13,612 nt of DNA from contig CAJAHV010000225.1 in assembly GCA_903939555.1 (NCBI GenBank), forward strand, positions 1 to 13,612. The letters run 5' to 3'. A program made the translations under genes and the position numbers. Shown here piece after piece: positions 7,233 through 13,612 of the stretch. The notes under the pieces are model-generated. The model saw nothing but the letters and a program-made list of their open reading frames with translations, was not told the DNA's origin and did not search any database. Position 1 is the first letter of the stretch, and each line of letters starts with the position of its first letter. Origin of the DNA: an uncultured Alphaproteobacteria bacterium. GTDB taxonomy: Bacteria; Pseudomonadota; Alphaproteobacteria; Sphingomonadales; Sphingomonadaceae.

Positions 7233-7733
7233 TTACGCCCGCACCAGCGTGACAAAGGCATAGCCCGGCTGCACATCGGTGGCCGGATGGCTTTCACGCG
7301 CCACTTCGCGCCAGCGCGTTGGATCAAAGGGCGGCAGCACCGTGTCGCCATCGGGCGCAGCATCGATTTCGGTCAGCTCGATGCGCGTCGCCGATGGCAG
7401 TGCCTCAGCATAGATTTGCGCGCCCCCGATGATCATGATGCCATCGGCCCGGGCGCGCGGGTCGAGCCCGGCAGCGGCCACGGCCTCGGCCAGATTTGGG
7501 ACGACCGACACCCCCGGAAACTGCCAGTGAGGATCACGGGTCAGCACGATGTTCTGCCGGCCGGGCAGCGGCTTGCCGATCGATTCAAAGGTCTTGCGCC
7601 CCATTATGACAGGCTTGCCGACGGTCATCCGCTTGAAACGACGCAGATCGTCCGGCAAGTGCCAAGGCAGCGCACCATCCTTGCCGATGATGCCGTTCTT
7701 CGCCCGCGCGACGATCAGGACGAGATCGATCAC
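7233..7733 (-). CDS. folA: Dihydrofolate reductase
   Basis: This 166-residue enzyme reduces dihydrofolate to tetrahydrofolate with NADPH, and is the target of trimethoprim. The N-terminal signature is intact: NGIIGKDGALPWHLPDDL, with D29 matching the catalytic Asp27 of E. coli. VIMGRKTFESIG and the NADPH-binding IIGGAQIYAEAL follow. Translation begins at a GTG overlapping the thyA TGA (GTGA, 7733-7730), so the two are co-transcribed and probably coupled. They are also linked by function, since ThyA makes the dihydrofolate that FolA recycles. The stop codon lies 3 bases from that of the convergent VOC gene. Confidence 0.96.
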   Translation of the reverse strand: MIDLVLIVARAKNGIIGKDGALPWHLPDDLRRFKRMTVGKPVIMGRKTFESIGKPLPGRQNIVLTRDPHWQFPGVSVVPNLAEAVAAAGLDPRARADGIMIIGGAQIYAEALPSATRIELTEIDAAPDGDTVLPPFDPTRWREVARESHPATDVQPGYAFVTLVRA

Positions 7734-8650
7734 ACCGCCACCGGCGCAGCAATGTGCGGGTGCGGATCATAGCCCGTCACCGCGAAATCGTCGAAACGAT
7801 AGCCGAACATATCATCGGGGCGACGCAGCAAATCGAGCTGCGGGAAGGCTCGCGGCGCCCGCGCCAGTTGCTCGGTAACGAGATGTTGGTGATTGGCATA
7901 AAGATGGCAATCGGCACCCATCCAGACGATCTCGCCGGGGGTCAGATCGCATTGCTGGGCAAGCATGCGCAGCAGCAGCGCGGCTTCGAAGATGTTGAAC
8001 CCGAAGCCGAGCCCGAGGTCGCACGAACGCTGGTAAAGGATGCCTGACAGCCGGCCGTCGGCAACGAAATATTGATAGGTCATGTGACACGGCGGCAGCG
8101 CCATGCCATCGAGTTCCGCCACGTTCCAGCCGGTGAAGATGTGGCGGCGGCTGGCGGGGTTGCGCCTCAGCCCCTCAACCAGCGCGGCAATCTGGTCGAT
8201 GCCGGCGGCATCGCGGCGGAACAGCCCGTCGCCGGCGGGCACATAATTCGGCCAGTGCCGCCATTGCGCGCCATAGACCGGGCCAAGATCACCCCATTCG
8301 GCAGCAAATTCGGCATCAGCAAGAATGCGTGCCTCGAAACTGTCGCGATCAAGTGGATTGGCCTGTGTCGCATTGAAGCGCGCCAGTGGCCAGTCGGTCC
8401 AGATATGTACCCCCTGTTCGACGAGGGCACGAATGTTGCGATCCCCCGACAGGAACCACAGCAGCTCACGGACCGCCGATTTCCAGAAGATGCGCTTGGT
8501 CGTCAGGATCGGCACGCTGCCGTCCGACAGGTCAAAACGCATGGTCTCGCCGAACAAGGCGCGCGTGCCGGTACCAGTACGGTCACCGCGCACCACGCCA
8601 TGTTGCCAGACACGCTGCATCAGATCGAGATATTGGGCTTCGCCGCGCAT
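7730..8650 (-). CDS. thyA: Thymidylate synthase
   Basis: This 306-residue cytoplasmic enzyme methylates dUMP to dTMP using methylene-tetrahydrofolate. The catalytic cysteine is C188 in LPPCHMTYQYFV, the phosphate-binding arginines are in NPASRRHIFTGWN, and QRSCDLGLGFGFNI (207-220) is the nucleotide-binding loop. It is longer than the 264-residue E. coli enzyme because of an insertion around residues 85-125, as in the Lactobacillus casei type. In the loop, the usual Pro before Phe-Asn is Gly217, which is unusual. The ATG at 8650 is preceded by AGGGGGTAAAGG on the - strand. The gene is divergent from the luxI gene across 85 bases, and folA follows directly. Confidence 0.96.
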   Translation of the reverse strand: MRGEAQYLDLMQRVWQHGVVRGDRTGTGTRALFGETMRFDLSDGSVPILTTKRIFWKSAVRELLWFLSGDRNIRALVEQGVHIWTDWPLARFNATQANPLDRDSFEARILADAEFAAEWGDLGPVYGAQWRHWPNYVPAGDGLFRRDAAGIDQIAALVEGLRRNPASRRHIFTGWNVAELDGMALPPCHMTYQYFVADGRLSGILYQRSCDLGLGFGFNIFEAALLLRMLAQQCDLTPGEIVWMGADCHLYANHQHLVTEQLARAPRAFPQLDLLRRPDDMFGYRFDDFAVTGYDPHPHIAAPVAV

Positions 8651-8735
8651 CCTTTACCCCCTATCAGGGATATAGCCGCGAACAAGTCGCTTCGCCACAC
8701 AAGGCTTTCGCTCATGACGGGCAGAAGGCGCGGCG

Positions 8736-9455
8736 ATGCAAACAATCGAGATAGGCCGGAAAGGCCAGACGGGGTGGAAAGGCAGCCACGCTGCCCCCCC
8801 CTTCGCCACCGGCACCCCCCCTGCTGCGGCCCGCCTTGTCTCCCGGCACAATCGGGACATATTTCGGGAACAGCGGCTGCAAATGCACGCTGCGCGCAAG
8901 CAGGTGTTCGTCGATCAATTGCATTGGAACCTGCAGGTCCGCGAAGGTCTGTATGAGCTTGACGAATATGACCGCGATGACAGCATCTACCTGATTGTCG
9001 TCGATGCCAGCGGCTCCGGGCATCTCGGATCGGTGCGGCTGCTGCCGACCGATGGCCCACATCTACTGGCAGACAAGTTCGCCGGGCTCTGCGCCGCTGG
9101 TGTTCCGCGTGGTCCCGACATCTTCGAAATCACCCGGCTGGTCACCCGCCCGGGCCTGTCGCGCGACGAAGCAATGCGGGTTCGCCGTTTGCTGTCATTG
9201 GCAATCATCGAATTCGCCCTGGCGCATCGGGTCCGTCATTTCACCATGATGACCCATATGGCCTTTCTGGCCTCGGTCCTGGCGGTGGGCTGGGACTGCG
9301 AGCCGCTTGGGCTTCCCGTGGACACGGACGGCGTTGCAGTTGCGGCGCTGCGCATCGATGTCGATGCCGCGACGCTCGGCCGGCTGCAAGCGGAATGGAA
9401 TCTGATCGGACCCGCATTGGCGTTCGATCTTACGCAATCGGCAGTTTCGGTGTGA
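8736..9455 (+). CDS. Acyl-homoserine-lactone synthase (LuxI family)
   Basis: This 239-residue enzyme should make an N-acyl-homoserine lactone signal from S-adenosylmethionine and an acyl carrier. Family residues are present at the right spacing: R54, F58 and W64 (RKQVFVDQLHW), D76 and D79, R101 (GSVRLLPT), and E131 and R134 (EITR). T170 (HFTMMT) matches Thr140 of EsaI, which in relatives goes with 3-oxo-acyl products. The product itself is inferred. The first residue of the R-F-W set is normally near 24, so there is an extra N-terminal stretch of about 30 residues. It is encoded partly by two C runs. The only other in-frame ATG (8883) would remove the first helix. The ribosome-binding site is weak (GAAGG 8 bases before ATG). 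No luxR gene adjoins. Confidence 0.9.
   Translation: MQTIEIGRKGQTGWKGSHAAPPFATGTPPAAARLVSRHNRDIFREQRLQMHAARKQVFVDQLHWNLQVREGLYELDEYDRDDSIYLIVVDASGSGHLGSVRLLPTDGPHLLADKFAGLCAAGVPRGPDIFEITRLVTRPGLSRDEAMRVRRLLSLAIIEFALAHRVRHFTMMTHMAFLASVLAVGWDCEPLGLPVDTDGVAVAALRIDVDAATLGRLQAEWNLIGPALAFDLTQSAVSV
8794..8821 (+). repeat. Two C homopolymer runs at the start of luxI
   Basis: Eight C residues (8794-8801) and seven C residues (8815-8821) lie 13 bases apart, within codons 20-29 of the AHL synthase. They are in the N-terminal extension, ahead of all conserved residues. A change of one base in either run would shift the frame before the catalytic part. Confidence 0.8.
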
Positions 9456-9493
9456 AGGTGTTTTGACCCTGCATCCCACCCGAAAACTGCTGA

Positions 9494-9567
9494 GGACGCC
9501 CCGGCGATCACCAGAAGAAGCATACGGCCCTCCCCGTCTGCCCAATCCTGATCGTACCGGGGCGTCC
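9494..9567 (+). repeat. Long imperfect inverted repeat between luxI and the glycosyltransferase
   Basis: GGACGCCCCGG (9494-9504) is matched exactly by CCGGGGCGTCC (9557-9567). Directly inside, CGATCA (9505-9510) matches TGATCG (9549-9554), leaving only a 2-base bulge (TA). Within the 38-base loop, ACGG (9524-9527) and CCGT (9534-9537) can form a small extra stem. The total is 17 paired bases plus the inner stem, just before the glycosyltransferase gene. No T run follows, so it does not look like a classical terminator. It may be a structured leader RNA or attenuator. The rest of 9456-9612 has a TTGACC at 9463 but no good -10. Confidence 0.6.
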
Positions 9568-9612
9568 ACCCGGTTCCCCGCCCGCGGCCGTCGCTCGAGC
9601 TGAGCCGCAGCA

Positions 9613-11016
9613 ATGGCCGAAGCCGCCACGCTCGCCCTGACATTCTGGCAACTCGCCGTGCGCGAACTGTTGATCATCACCGCTGCCGGTGTGCTGCTGT
9701 CGGGGCTCGACGACCTGTTCATCGATGCCGTCTATTTCGCCCGCAACTTCTGGCGACGGCACACTGTCTACCGCCGCCACCGGCGCGCCAACGCCGAATC
9801 GATCCGCCGCCAGGACCCCGCGCCGATCGCCATCATTGTGCCCGCCTGGGACGAAGCCGCTGTCATCGGCACGATGCTCACCGACCTCGTCACGCGGCTC
9901 GATTATCCCCGCTTCCGCGTCTTTGTCGGCCTGTATCCCAATGATCCGGCGGGCCAGGCCGCCGTGGCCGCGATCGCTGACCATCATATCCAGCCGGTGA
10001 TCTGTGACCGGCCGGGACCGACAACCAAGGCCGATTGCCTCAACCATCTGTGGCGTGCGCTGGTGGCACATGAAACCCGCAGCGGCGTGCCGTTCAAGGC
10101 AATCGTGCTGCATGATGCCGAAGATGTCATTCATCCACAGGAACTCTGGGTCTTCGATGCCCTGGTGCCGCGGCTGGCGCTCGTACAATTACCCGTCCTG
10201 CCGCTGGCCGATGCGGCCTCGCGCTGGATAAGTGGCCATTACCTCGATGAATTTGCCGAAAGCCATGCCAAGGATCTCGTAGTGCGCGAAGCCCTGGGTG
10301 CCGCAGTGCCGTCGGCCGGGGTTGCGACCGCCATCGATCGCCAACTGCTCGGGCAGATTGCAGTGGCGGCCGGGGGCGAACCCTTTGACGCCGAGTGCCT
10401 GACCGAAGATTATGAACTGGGGCTGCGCATCAAGGCGTTGGGGGGGCGCGGCGGGCTGGTACGACTGCGCAGCGGCGATGACCGGATCATGGTGGCAACG
10501 CGCGAACACTTCCCGGCGAGCTTCGATGCCGCGCTGCGCCAGAAAACCCGCTGGCTGATCGGTATCGGTCTCGCTGGCTGGGACCGGTTGGGCTGGCCTG
10601 CCGGGCTGGCCGATCGCTACATGCTGGTGCGCGACCGCAAGGCGTTGCTGACGGCGCTGCTGACTGTTGCCGGCTATGGCGTGGCGGGGCTGCTGCTGAT
10701 CGGCAGCGTCGCCCGGTTCTTGCTGCCCGGGCTACCGCCGCCACCGCCCTATGGTGCCGGGTTGGTGGCGCTGCTGTGGTTCAATACGGCACTGCTGACA
10801 TGGCGGCTGTTGATGCGCGCCGGCTTCACGGCACATGCCTATGGCCCCGGTGAAGGGCTGCGCGCCATACCGCGCGCGCTGGTCGGCAATGTCATCAATG
10901 CCGCAGCCGCGTTCGCGGCGGCGCGGCGCTATCGTGCGTTCCTGTCCGGCGACGCCCGGCTGGTTTGGGATAAAACGGCGCATCGCTTCCCTGGCACCGG
11001 AACGACGGTGGAATGA
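9613..11016 (+). CDS. NfrB-like membrane glycosyltransferase (GT2 family)
   Basis: This 467-residue inner-membrane glycosyltransferase probably builds or exports a polysaccharide. Its closest described relative is NfrB, the phage N4 adsorption protein B. A membrane helix at about 15-40 precedes the cytoplasmic catalytic domain. That domain contains AIIVPAWDE (73-81), GPTTKADCLN (135-144), the DxD-like HDAEDVIHP (167-175), TEDYELG with the catalytic Asp (264-270), and QKTRW, the Q-x-x-R-W processive motif (310-314). Membrane helices follow at about 345-370, 381-402 and perhaps 420-437, with a run of prolines at 375-379 in a loop. E. coli NfrB is much longer and ends in an MshEN c-di-GMP-binding region, which is absent here. 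The downstream NfrA-like gene overlaps by ATGA. The ribosome-binding site is weak. Confidence 0.88.
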   Translation: MAEAATLALTFWQLAVRELLIITAAGVLLSGLDDLFIDAVYFARNFWRRHTVYRRHRRANAESIRRQDPAPIAIIVPAWDEAAVIGTMLTDLVTRLDYPRFRVFVGLYPNDPAGQAAVAAIADHHIQPVICDRPGPTTKADCLNHLWRALVAHETRSGVPFKAIVLHDAEDVIHPQELWVFDALVPRLALVQLPVLPLADAASRWISGHYLDEFAESHAKDLVVREALGAAVPSAGVATAIDRQLLGQIAVAAGGEPFDAECLTEDYELGLRIKALGGRGGLVRLRSGDDRIMVATREHFPASFDAALRQKTRWLIGIGLAGWDRLGWPAGLADRYMLVRDRKALLTALLTVAGYGVAGLLLIGSVARFLLPGLPPPPPYGAGLVALLWFNTALLTWRLLMRAGFTAHAYGPGEGLRAIPRALVGNVINAAAAFAAARRYRAFLSGDARLVWDKTAHRFPGTGTTVE

Positions 11017-12290
11017 CGGCAGGGCGTTCCTTGCGGCTGTTGCTGGTGGTTGGACTGGCATTGGCCGTATGGCTGGCGCTTCGGCTGCCGGTACTGGAAC
11101 GCGATTTGGCGGCCCCGCGTGCGGAACAAGTGCCGCCGTTGCCGCAGCTGGCAACACAAGTGGCCGCATACAACACCCCCGATATCGCGGTCGCTTCGGT
11201 CGAAGTGGCTGTGGCCGAAGCGGCGCTGGCGCTGGCCGAGGCGCGATTGCGAATGACTCGATTACAAGCCGGGATGCCGGTGGCGCCCGTGCCTGCCGTA
11301 GTGGCGTCGGTTCCTGCCTTGGTGACACCGGTGCGGGTCACCCGTTCGGTGGCACCGGATCGGATGCCGGGCCTGGACCCCGGCTGGACGCTGGCGTTGC
11401 CCGCCACGTTGCCCCGTCCATCCCGGCCCCGGACAACGACACCCGGGCAGGTCGCGACCACGCCCAAGGCACTGCTATCGCCGACACCTGGCCATGATCT
11501 TGCCACCGCGGCCTATGCGCGGCTGGCTGCCGGCGACCGGCGTGGTGCCGTGGCGCTGTTCGATGCTGCACTGGCGAGCGAGCCGGCGCCCGCCGATGCC
11601 GCGCTGCGGCCGCTCTGGACGGCGGAGCGACGGCGTCTGGTGCGGCGCTGGTCGGGCGATGCCTATACGCTGCTGCGCGATCCGGGACCGGCCGGCCCGG
11701 CGGCAAGCCCTGTGCTTGGCGGTGGCCAGTCGGGCGGCACGCTGGCCTGGACGCCCAATCCGTTGGCACGACGGCCACTGGCCGTTGTCGCGCGCTATAA
11801 TGCCGCCAGCCTCGGGGGAAGCGTCGATCCCGCCACCGGCCAGGCAGCCATTGGTGTGCGCTGGCGGCCGGTCACCGGCGTCAGTATCAGCGCCGAACGA
11901 CTGGTCGCAACCGGCGCGCTGGCGCGCGATGATTGGGCGTTGCGGATCGCTGGTGGTGCCGACGGCAAAAAGGGCCGCGTCCTGTGGAGCGGCTATGGCG
12001 AGGCGGGCGTGCTCGGCGCCGGCGATGTCTTTGCCGGGGCACAATTGCGCGCCGGCATGCCGGTGGTGCAGCTCGGCAAATTGGCGTTTGTTGCCGGCCC
12101 GGGCACTTGGGCCAGCCTTCAACGCGGCAGTGGCTTCACCAGCGGCCGAGTCGATATCGGGCCGACGCTGCTGCTGCGTGCGCCGATGGGCAAGCTATCG
12201 GTCGATATAATGGCGGACTGGCGGTTCCGGGTCGCCGGCAACGCCCTGCCGGGCAACGGTCCGGCGCTGACCCTGTCGACCGGTTTTTGA
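11013..12290 (+). CDS. NfrA-like envelope protein (short form)
   Basis: This 425-residue protein starts on the ATGA overlap with the glycosyltransferase stop, so the two are probably made together. Residues 7-25 form a membrane helix or signal. Residues 57-86 are an Ala/Glu-rich helix that may be coiled. About 88-160 is a proline- and valine-rich linker, and 160-190 is a TPR-like helix pair (AYARLAAGDRRGAVALFDAA). From about 243 the sequence alternates as beta strands and ends in phenylalanine, typical of outer-membrane barrels. GVRWRPVTGVSISAERL (281-297) and DDWALRIAGG (306-315) recall the C-terminal domain of NfrA, the N4 receptor. E. coli NfrA is far longer and has an extended TPR region that is mostly missing here. 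The likely role is the outer-membrane or periplasmic partner for the glycosyltransferase product. Confidence 0.72.
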   Translation: MTAGRSLRLLLVVGLALAVWLALRLPVLERDLAAPRAEQVPPLPQLATQVAAYNTPDIAVASVEVAVAEAALALAEARLRMTRLQAGMPVAPVPAVVASVPALVTPVRVTRSVAPDRMPGLDPGWTLALPATLPRPSRPRTTTPGQVATTPKALLSPTPGHDLATAAYARLAAGDRRGAVALFDAALASEPAPADAALRPLWTAERRRLVRRWSGDAYTLLRDPGPAGPAASPVLGGGQSGGTLAWTPNPLARRPLAVVARYNAASLGGSVDPATGQAAIGVRWRPVTGVSISAERLVATGALARDDWALRIAGGADGKKGRVLWSGYGEAGVLGAGDVFAGAQLRAGMPVVQLGKLAFVAGPGTWASLQRGSGFTSGRVDIGPTLLLRAPMGKLSVDIMADWRFRVAGNALPGNGPALTLSTGF

Positions 12291-12308
12291 CCTGCCTCGC
12301 GAAGATTC

Positions 12309-12341
12309 GGCCCCCGCCGACGCTGAGCGCCAGCGGGGGCC
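12309..12341. terminator. GC-rich hairpin, probable two-way terminator
   Basis: GGCCCCCGC (12309-12317) pairs exactly with GCGGGGGCC (12333-12341), and the 15-base loop contains a small CGC/GCG stem. It lies between the converging ends of the nfrA-like and MerR genes. There is no T run on either side, so termination strength is uncertain. Confidence 0.6.
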
Positions 12342-12353
12342 CGCCCTCCCCGG

Positions 12354-13106
12354 CTAGCCTGTTGCTGTGTCCGTGCTGTCGCGGCTGTTGTCATTCGCGA
12401 CGCGGCGACGTTCCCCCAGCTTGCGCAGCAAGGCGCGTGTTCGCAGTTGCGTGAGCAATTCATTGACCGCCGACACACCGCGTTCGGCCATGTCGAGCGC
12501 CCGCGCTTCGCCGACATGGCCGGCGGTGCGTTCAAGAAACAGGCGCATTTCCTGATTGGTCACCCATTCGATGAAATCGAGATAAAATCGCATCTGCTGT
12601 CCGGCAAAACCGAGTTCCCCGGTAAAGCCGATCTCGGCAAGATCATCCACGGCATGCGCGATCGCCGCATCGCGCGCCGAGACGGTGCTATCGGTGTCGA
12701 TGCTGATCATGCCGATATCGCGCAATTCTGCGATTGCGGTGGTCCCGCCCGACAACTGCGTCGCGAGCATCGTGACCGGCACGCGCGCGGCGCCATCACC
12801 CAGCCGCGCTGCAAGCATGGAATCGAGCATCGGAAACGCATCGGCCGCAAGCCAGCGGTCGCCATCTTCCGCTTCAAGAAGAGTGCGGATGACAGCGAGT
12901 GGCAGGAAGCGTTCTTCCTGCAGGCGCTTGATAGCGCGTAGCCGCTGCGCATGATCATCGCTGTAGAAAGCCGAATTGCGGCTCGCCCGATCCGGTTCGG
13001 GCAACAGGCCTTCGCGGATATAGTAGCGGATGGTTTCCCGTCCGACTCCGCTCACCTTTTCGAGATCCCGCATTCGCATTGCTTGCGACTTAACTCCACC
13101 GGGCAT
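12354..13106 (-). CDS. MerR-family transcriptional regulator
   Basis: This 250-residue DNA-binding regulator has a winged helix at the N-terminus: MRMRDLEKVSGVGRETIRYY begins the helix-turn-helix, then IREGLLPEPDR, a Tyr in the wing (NSAFYSDD), and RLRAIKRLQEERFLPLAVIRTLL as the connecting helix. The remaining 150 residues are mostly helical, with no cysteine set for metal binding, so it senses or partners with something other than the usual MerR metals. Its targets cannot be read from sequence. I report the ATG at 13106, which has a weak GAAG before it. The in-frame ATGs at 13079 and 13073 match the usual family N-terminus better and are real alternatives. It converges on the nfrA-like gene across a hairpin. 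The C-terminus is polar and disordered-looking. Confidence 0.88.
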   Translation of the reverse strand: MPGGVKSQAMRMRDLEKVSGVGRETIRYYIREGLLPEPDRASRNSAFYSDDHAQRLRAIKRLQEERFLPLAVIRTLLEAEDGDRWLAADAFPMLDSMLAARLGDGAARVPVTMLATQLSGGTTAIAELRDIGMISIDTDSTVSARDAAIAHAVDDLAEIGFTGELGFAGQQMRFYLDFIEWVTNQEMRLFLERTAGHVGEARALDMAERGVSAVNELLTQLRTRALLRKLGERRRVANDNSRDSTDTATG

Positions 13107-13140
13107 GATTGACTTCGGTTAGCAGTTTTTGCAGCAACTG

Positions 13141-13168
13141 AATATGCCAAACGTGATAATGTCGTGAA
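13141..13168 (-). promoter_or_regulatory. Possible promoter of the MerR gene
   Basis: On the - strand, TTCACG (13168-13163) and CATATT (13146-13141) are separated by 16 bases, upstream of the MerR start. Both boxes are imperfect. This is a tentative call. Nothing else is seen in the gap 13107-13219. Confidence 0.3.
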
Positions 13169-13219
13169 CGCATGACTGGCCTTGATCGCCACGACGCGCG
13201 GGCGGCCTGGCTCCCCTGA

Positions 13220-13612
13220 TCAGTGCCAGGCGAGACCATCAGGCGCGATCGTCAGTGTCAGCTCGGCACGCGCCGCAATAGCCAGCAGCATTTCGGCGAC
13301 GGCCGAACGCGGATCACTTGCGGGTGCGCCTGTCAGTGCCGCCGCTACTGGAGCGGAAAATGCGGCTTCGCCTGCCCAGCGCACGCTATCCGGCGCAATG
13401 GTAAGCGACTGGCCGCGCCGCAAATCGGCCATCAGCAGCGCCGCGCCGGCGATTAGTGCCGCCGGCAGATCGGCAGCGTCGGCCGGGATCGCCCACGAAA
13501 GAGGCGTACCGTCTACGCCTTCGCTGATCAGCGTGCGAAAGGCGGCGCCACCAATAAAGCCATCCCCCGATGCAAACGCGGCGCGGATCAGCCGCAGCCT
13601 GGCACCCAGCCG
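13220..13612 (-). CDS. ChpT-like histidine phosphotransferase, C-terminal part (cut by window edge)
   Basis: The - strand frame is open from the right edge to its stop at 13220, giving 130 visible C-terminal residues. The visible start (ARLRLIRAAFASGDGFIGG) and the order of segments that follow fit the C-terminal, ATPase-like half of ChpT-type phosphotransferases. Those segments are an Ala/Leu helix (LPAALIAGAALLMADLRRG), SLTIAPD, a variable loop, then SAVAEMLLAIAARAELTLTI and the end GLAWH. ChpT passes phosphate from CckA to CtrA and CpdR in alphaproteobacteria. The phospho-accepting histidine would lie in the N-terminal helix pair outside the window, so the call rests on fold-like similarity only. 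An ATG at 13432 is internal and not the start. Confidence 0.5.
   Translation of the reverse strand, partial: RLGARLRLIRAAFASGDGFIGGAAFRTLISEGVDGTPLSWAIPADAADLPAALIAGAALLMADLRRGQSLTIAPDSVRWAGEAAFSAPVAAALTGAPASDPRSAVAEMLLAIAARAELTLTIAPDGLAWH

Noticed and set aside
8072..8956. + strand open frame antisense to thyA running into luxI
   Set aside because: It lies opposite thyA and in the wrong frame for luxI, with no family features. I considered it as an upstream start for luxI across the C runs, but the joined N-terminus is Arg-rich and unconvincing.
8883..9455. ATG at 8883 as the luxI start
   Set aside because: It would leave only four residues before the conserved Arg and remove the first helix of the LuxI fold.
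9505..9556. Lux box within the luxI-glycosyltransferase gap
   Set aside because: The inverted repeat has a 38-base loop, while lux boxes are about 20-base palindromes without a long spacer.
13220..13432. A complete 70-residue gene at the right edge
   Set aside because: The same frame stays open to the window edge, with protein-like sequence before the ATG at 13432, so this is the end of a longer gene.

Overview
The window is GC-rich chromosomal DNA from an alphaproteobacterium, most consistent with Sphingomonadales. Pointers to this are a class I (archaeal-type) lysyl-tRNA synthetase, a DinG-like helicase of the alphaproteobacterial type, an acyl-homoserine-lactone synthase, and a gene cut by the right edge that resembles ChpT, the histidine phosphotransferase of the CckA-ChpT-CtrA pathway. 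The taxonomic placement is inferred from gene content and protein style, not from a search.

Left part (1-3223). A short + strand reading frame may be the tail of a gene entering from the left. It converges with a less GC-rich gene for an unrecognised membrane-anchored protein (57-557, -). That gene is read from a very AT-rich island holding a plausible sigma70-type promoter and, just upstream of it, an exact TTAA-N7-TTAA sequence, the CtrA consensus. Next comes a - strand pair, lysK and an exported TPR-like protein, joined by an ATGA stop/start overlap. lysK is divergent from the next unit across about 110 bases, in which a nested hairpin covers the ribosome-binding site of the helicase.

Middle part (3224-8650). 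A + strand unit encodes a DinG-like Fe-S helicase, a SixA-type histidine phosphatase (GTGA overlap) and an exported VOC/glyoxalase-fold protein. It runs head-on into thyA-folA on the - strand with only 3 bases between stop codons. thyA and folA overlap by GTGA and make the dTMP and tetrahydrofolate cycle enzymes.

Right part (8736-12290), the most interesting region. A LuxI-family synthase gene, with no luxR beside it, is followed in the same direction by an NfrB-like membrane glycosyltransferase. An NfrA-like envelope protein follows with an ATGA overlap. Relatives NfrA/NfrB in E. coli form the phage N4 receptor and a c-di-GMP-dependent exopolysaccharide export route. Here the glycosyltransferase ends before the C-terminal c-di-GMP-binding (MshEN) part, and the NfrA partner is much shorter than the E. 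coli protein. The gap between luxI and the glycosyltransferase holds a long imperfect inverted repeat. This suggests a compact Nfr-type polysaccharide system possibly tied to quorum sensing rather than directly to c-di-GMP.

Right edge (12291-13612). A GC-rich hairpin, probably a two-way terminator, separates the nfrA-like gene from a convergent MerR-family regulator. The C-terminal part of the ChpT-like protein follows on the - strand and runs off the window. I saw no tRNA, rRNA, insertion sequence, CRISPR array or phage gene.
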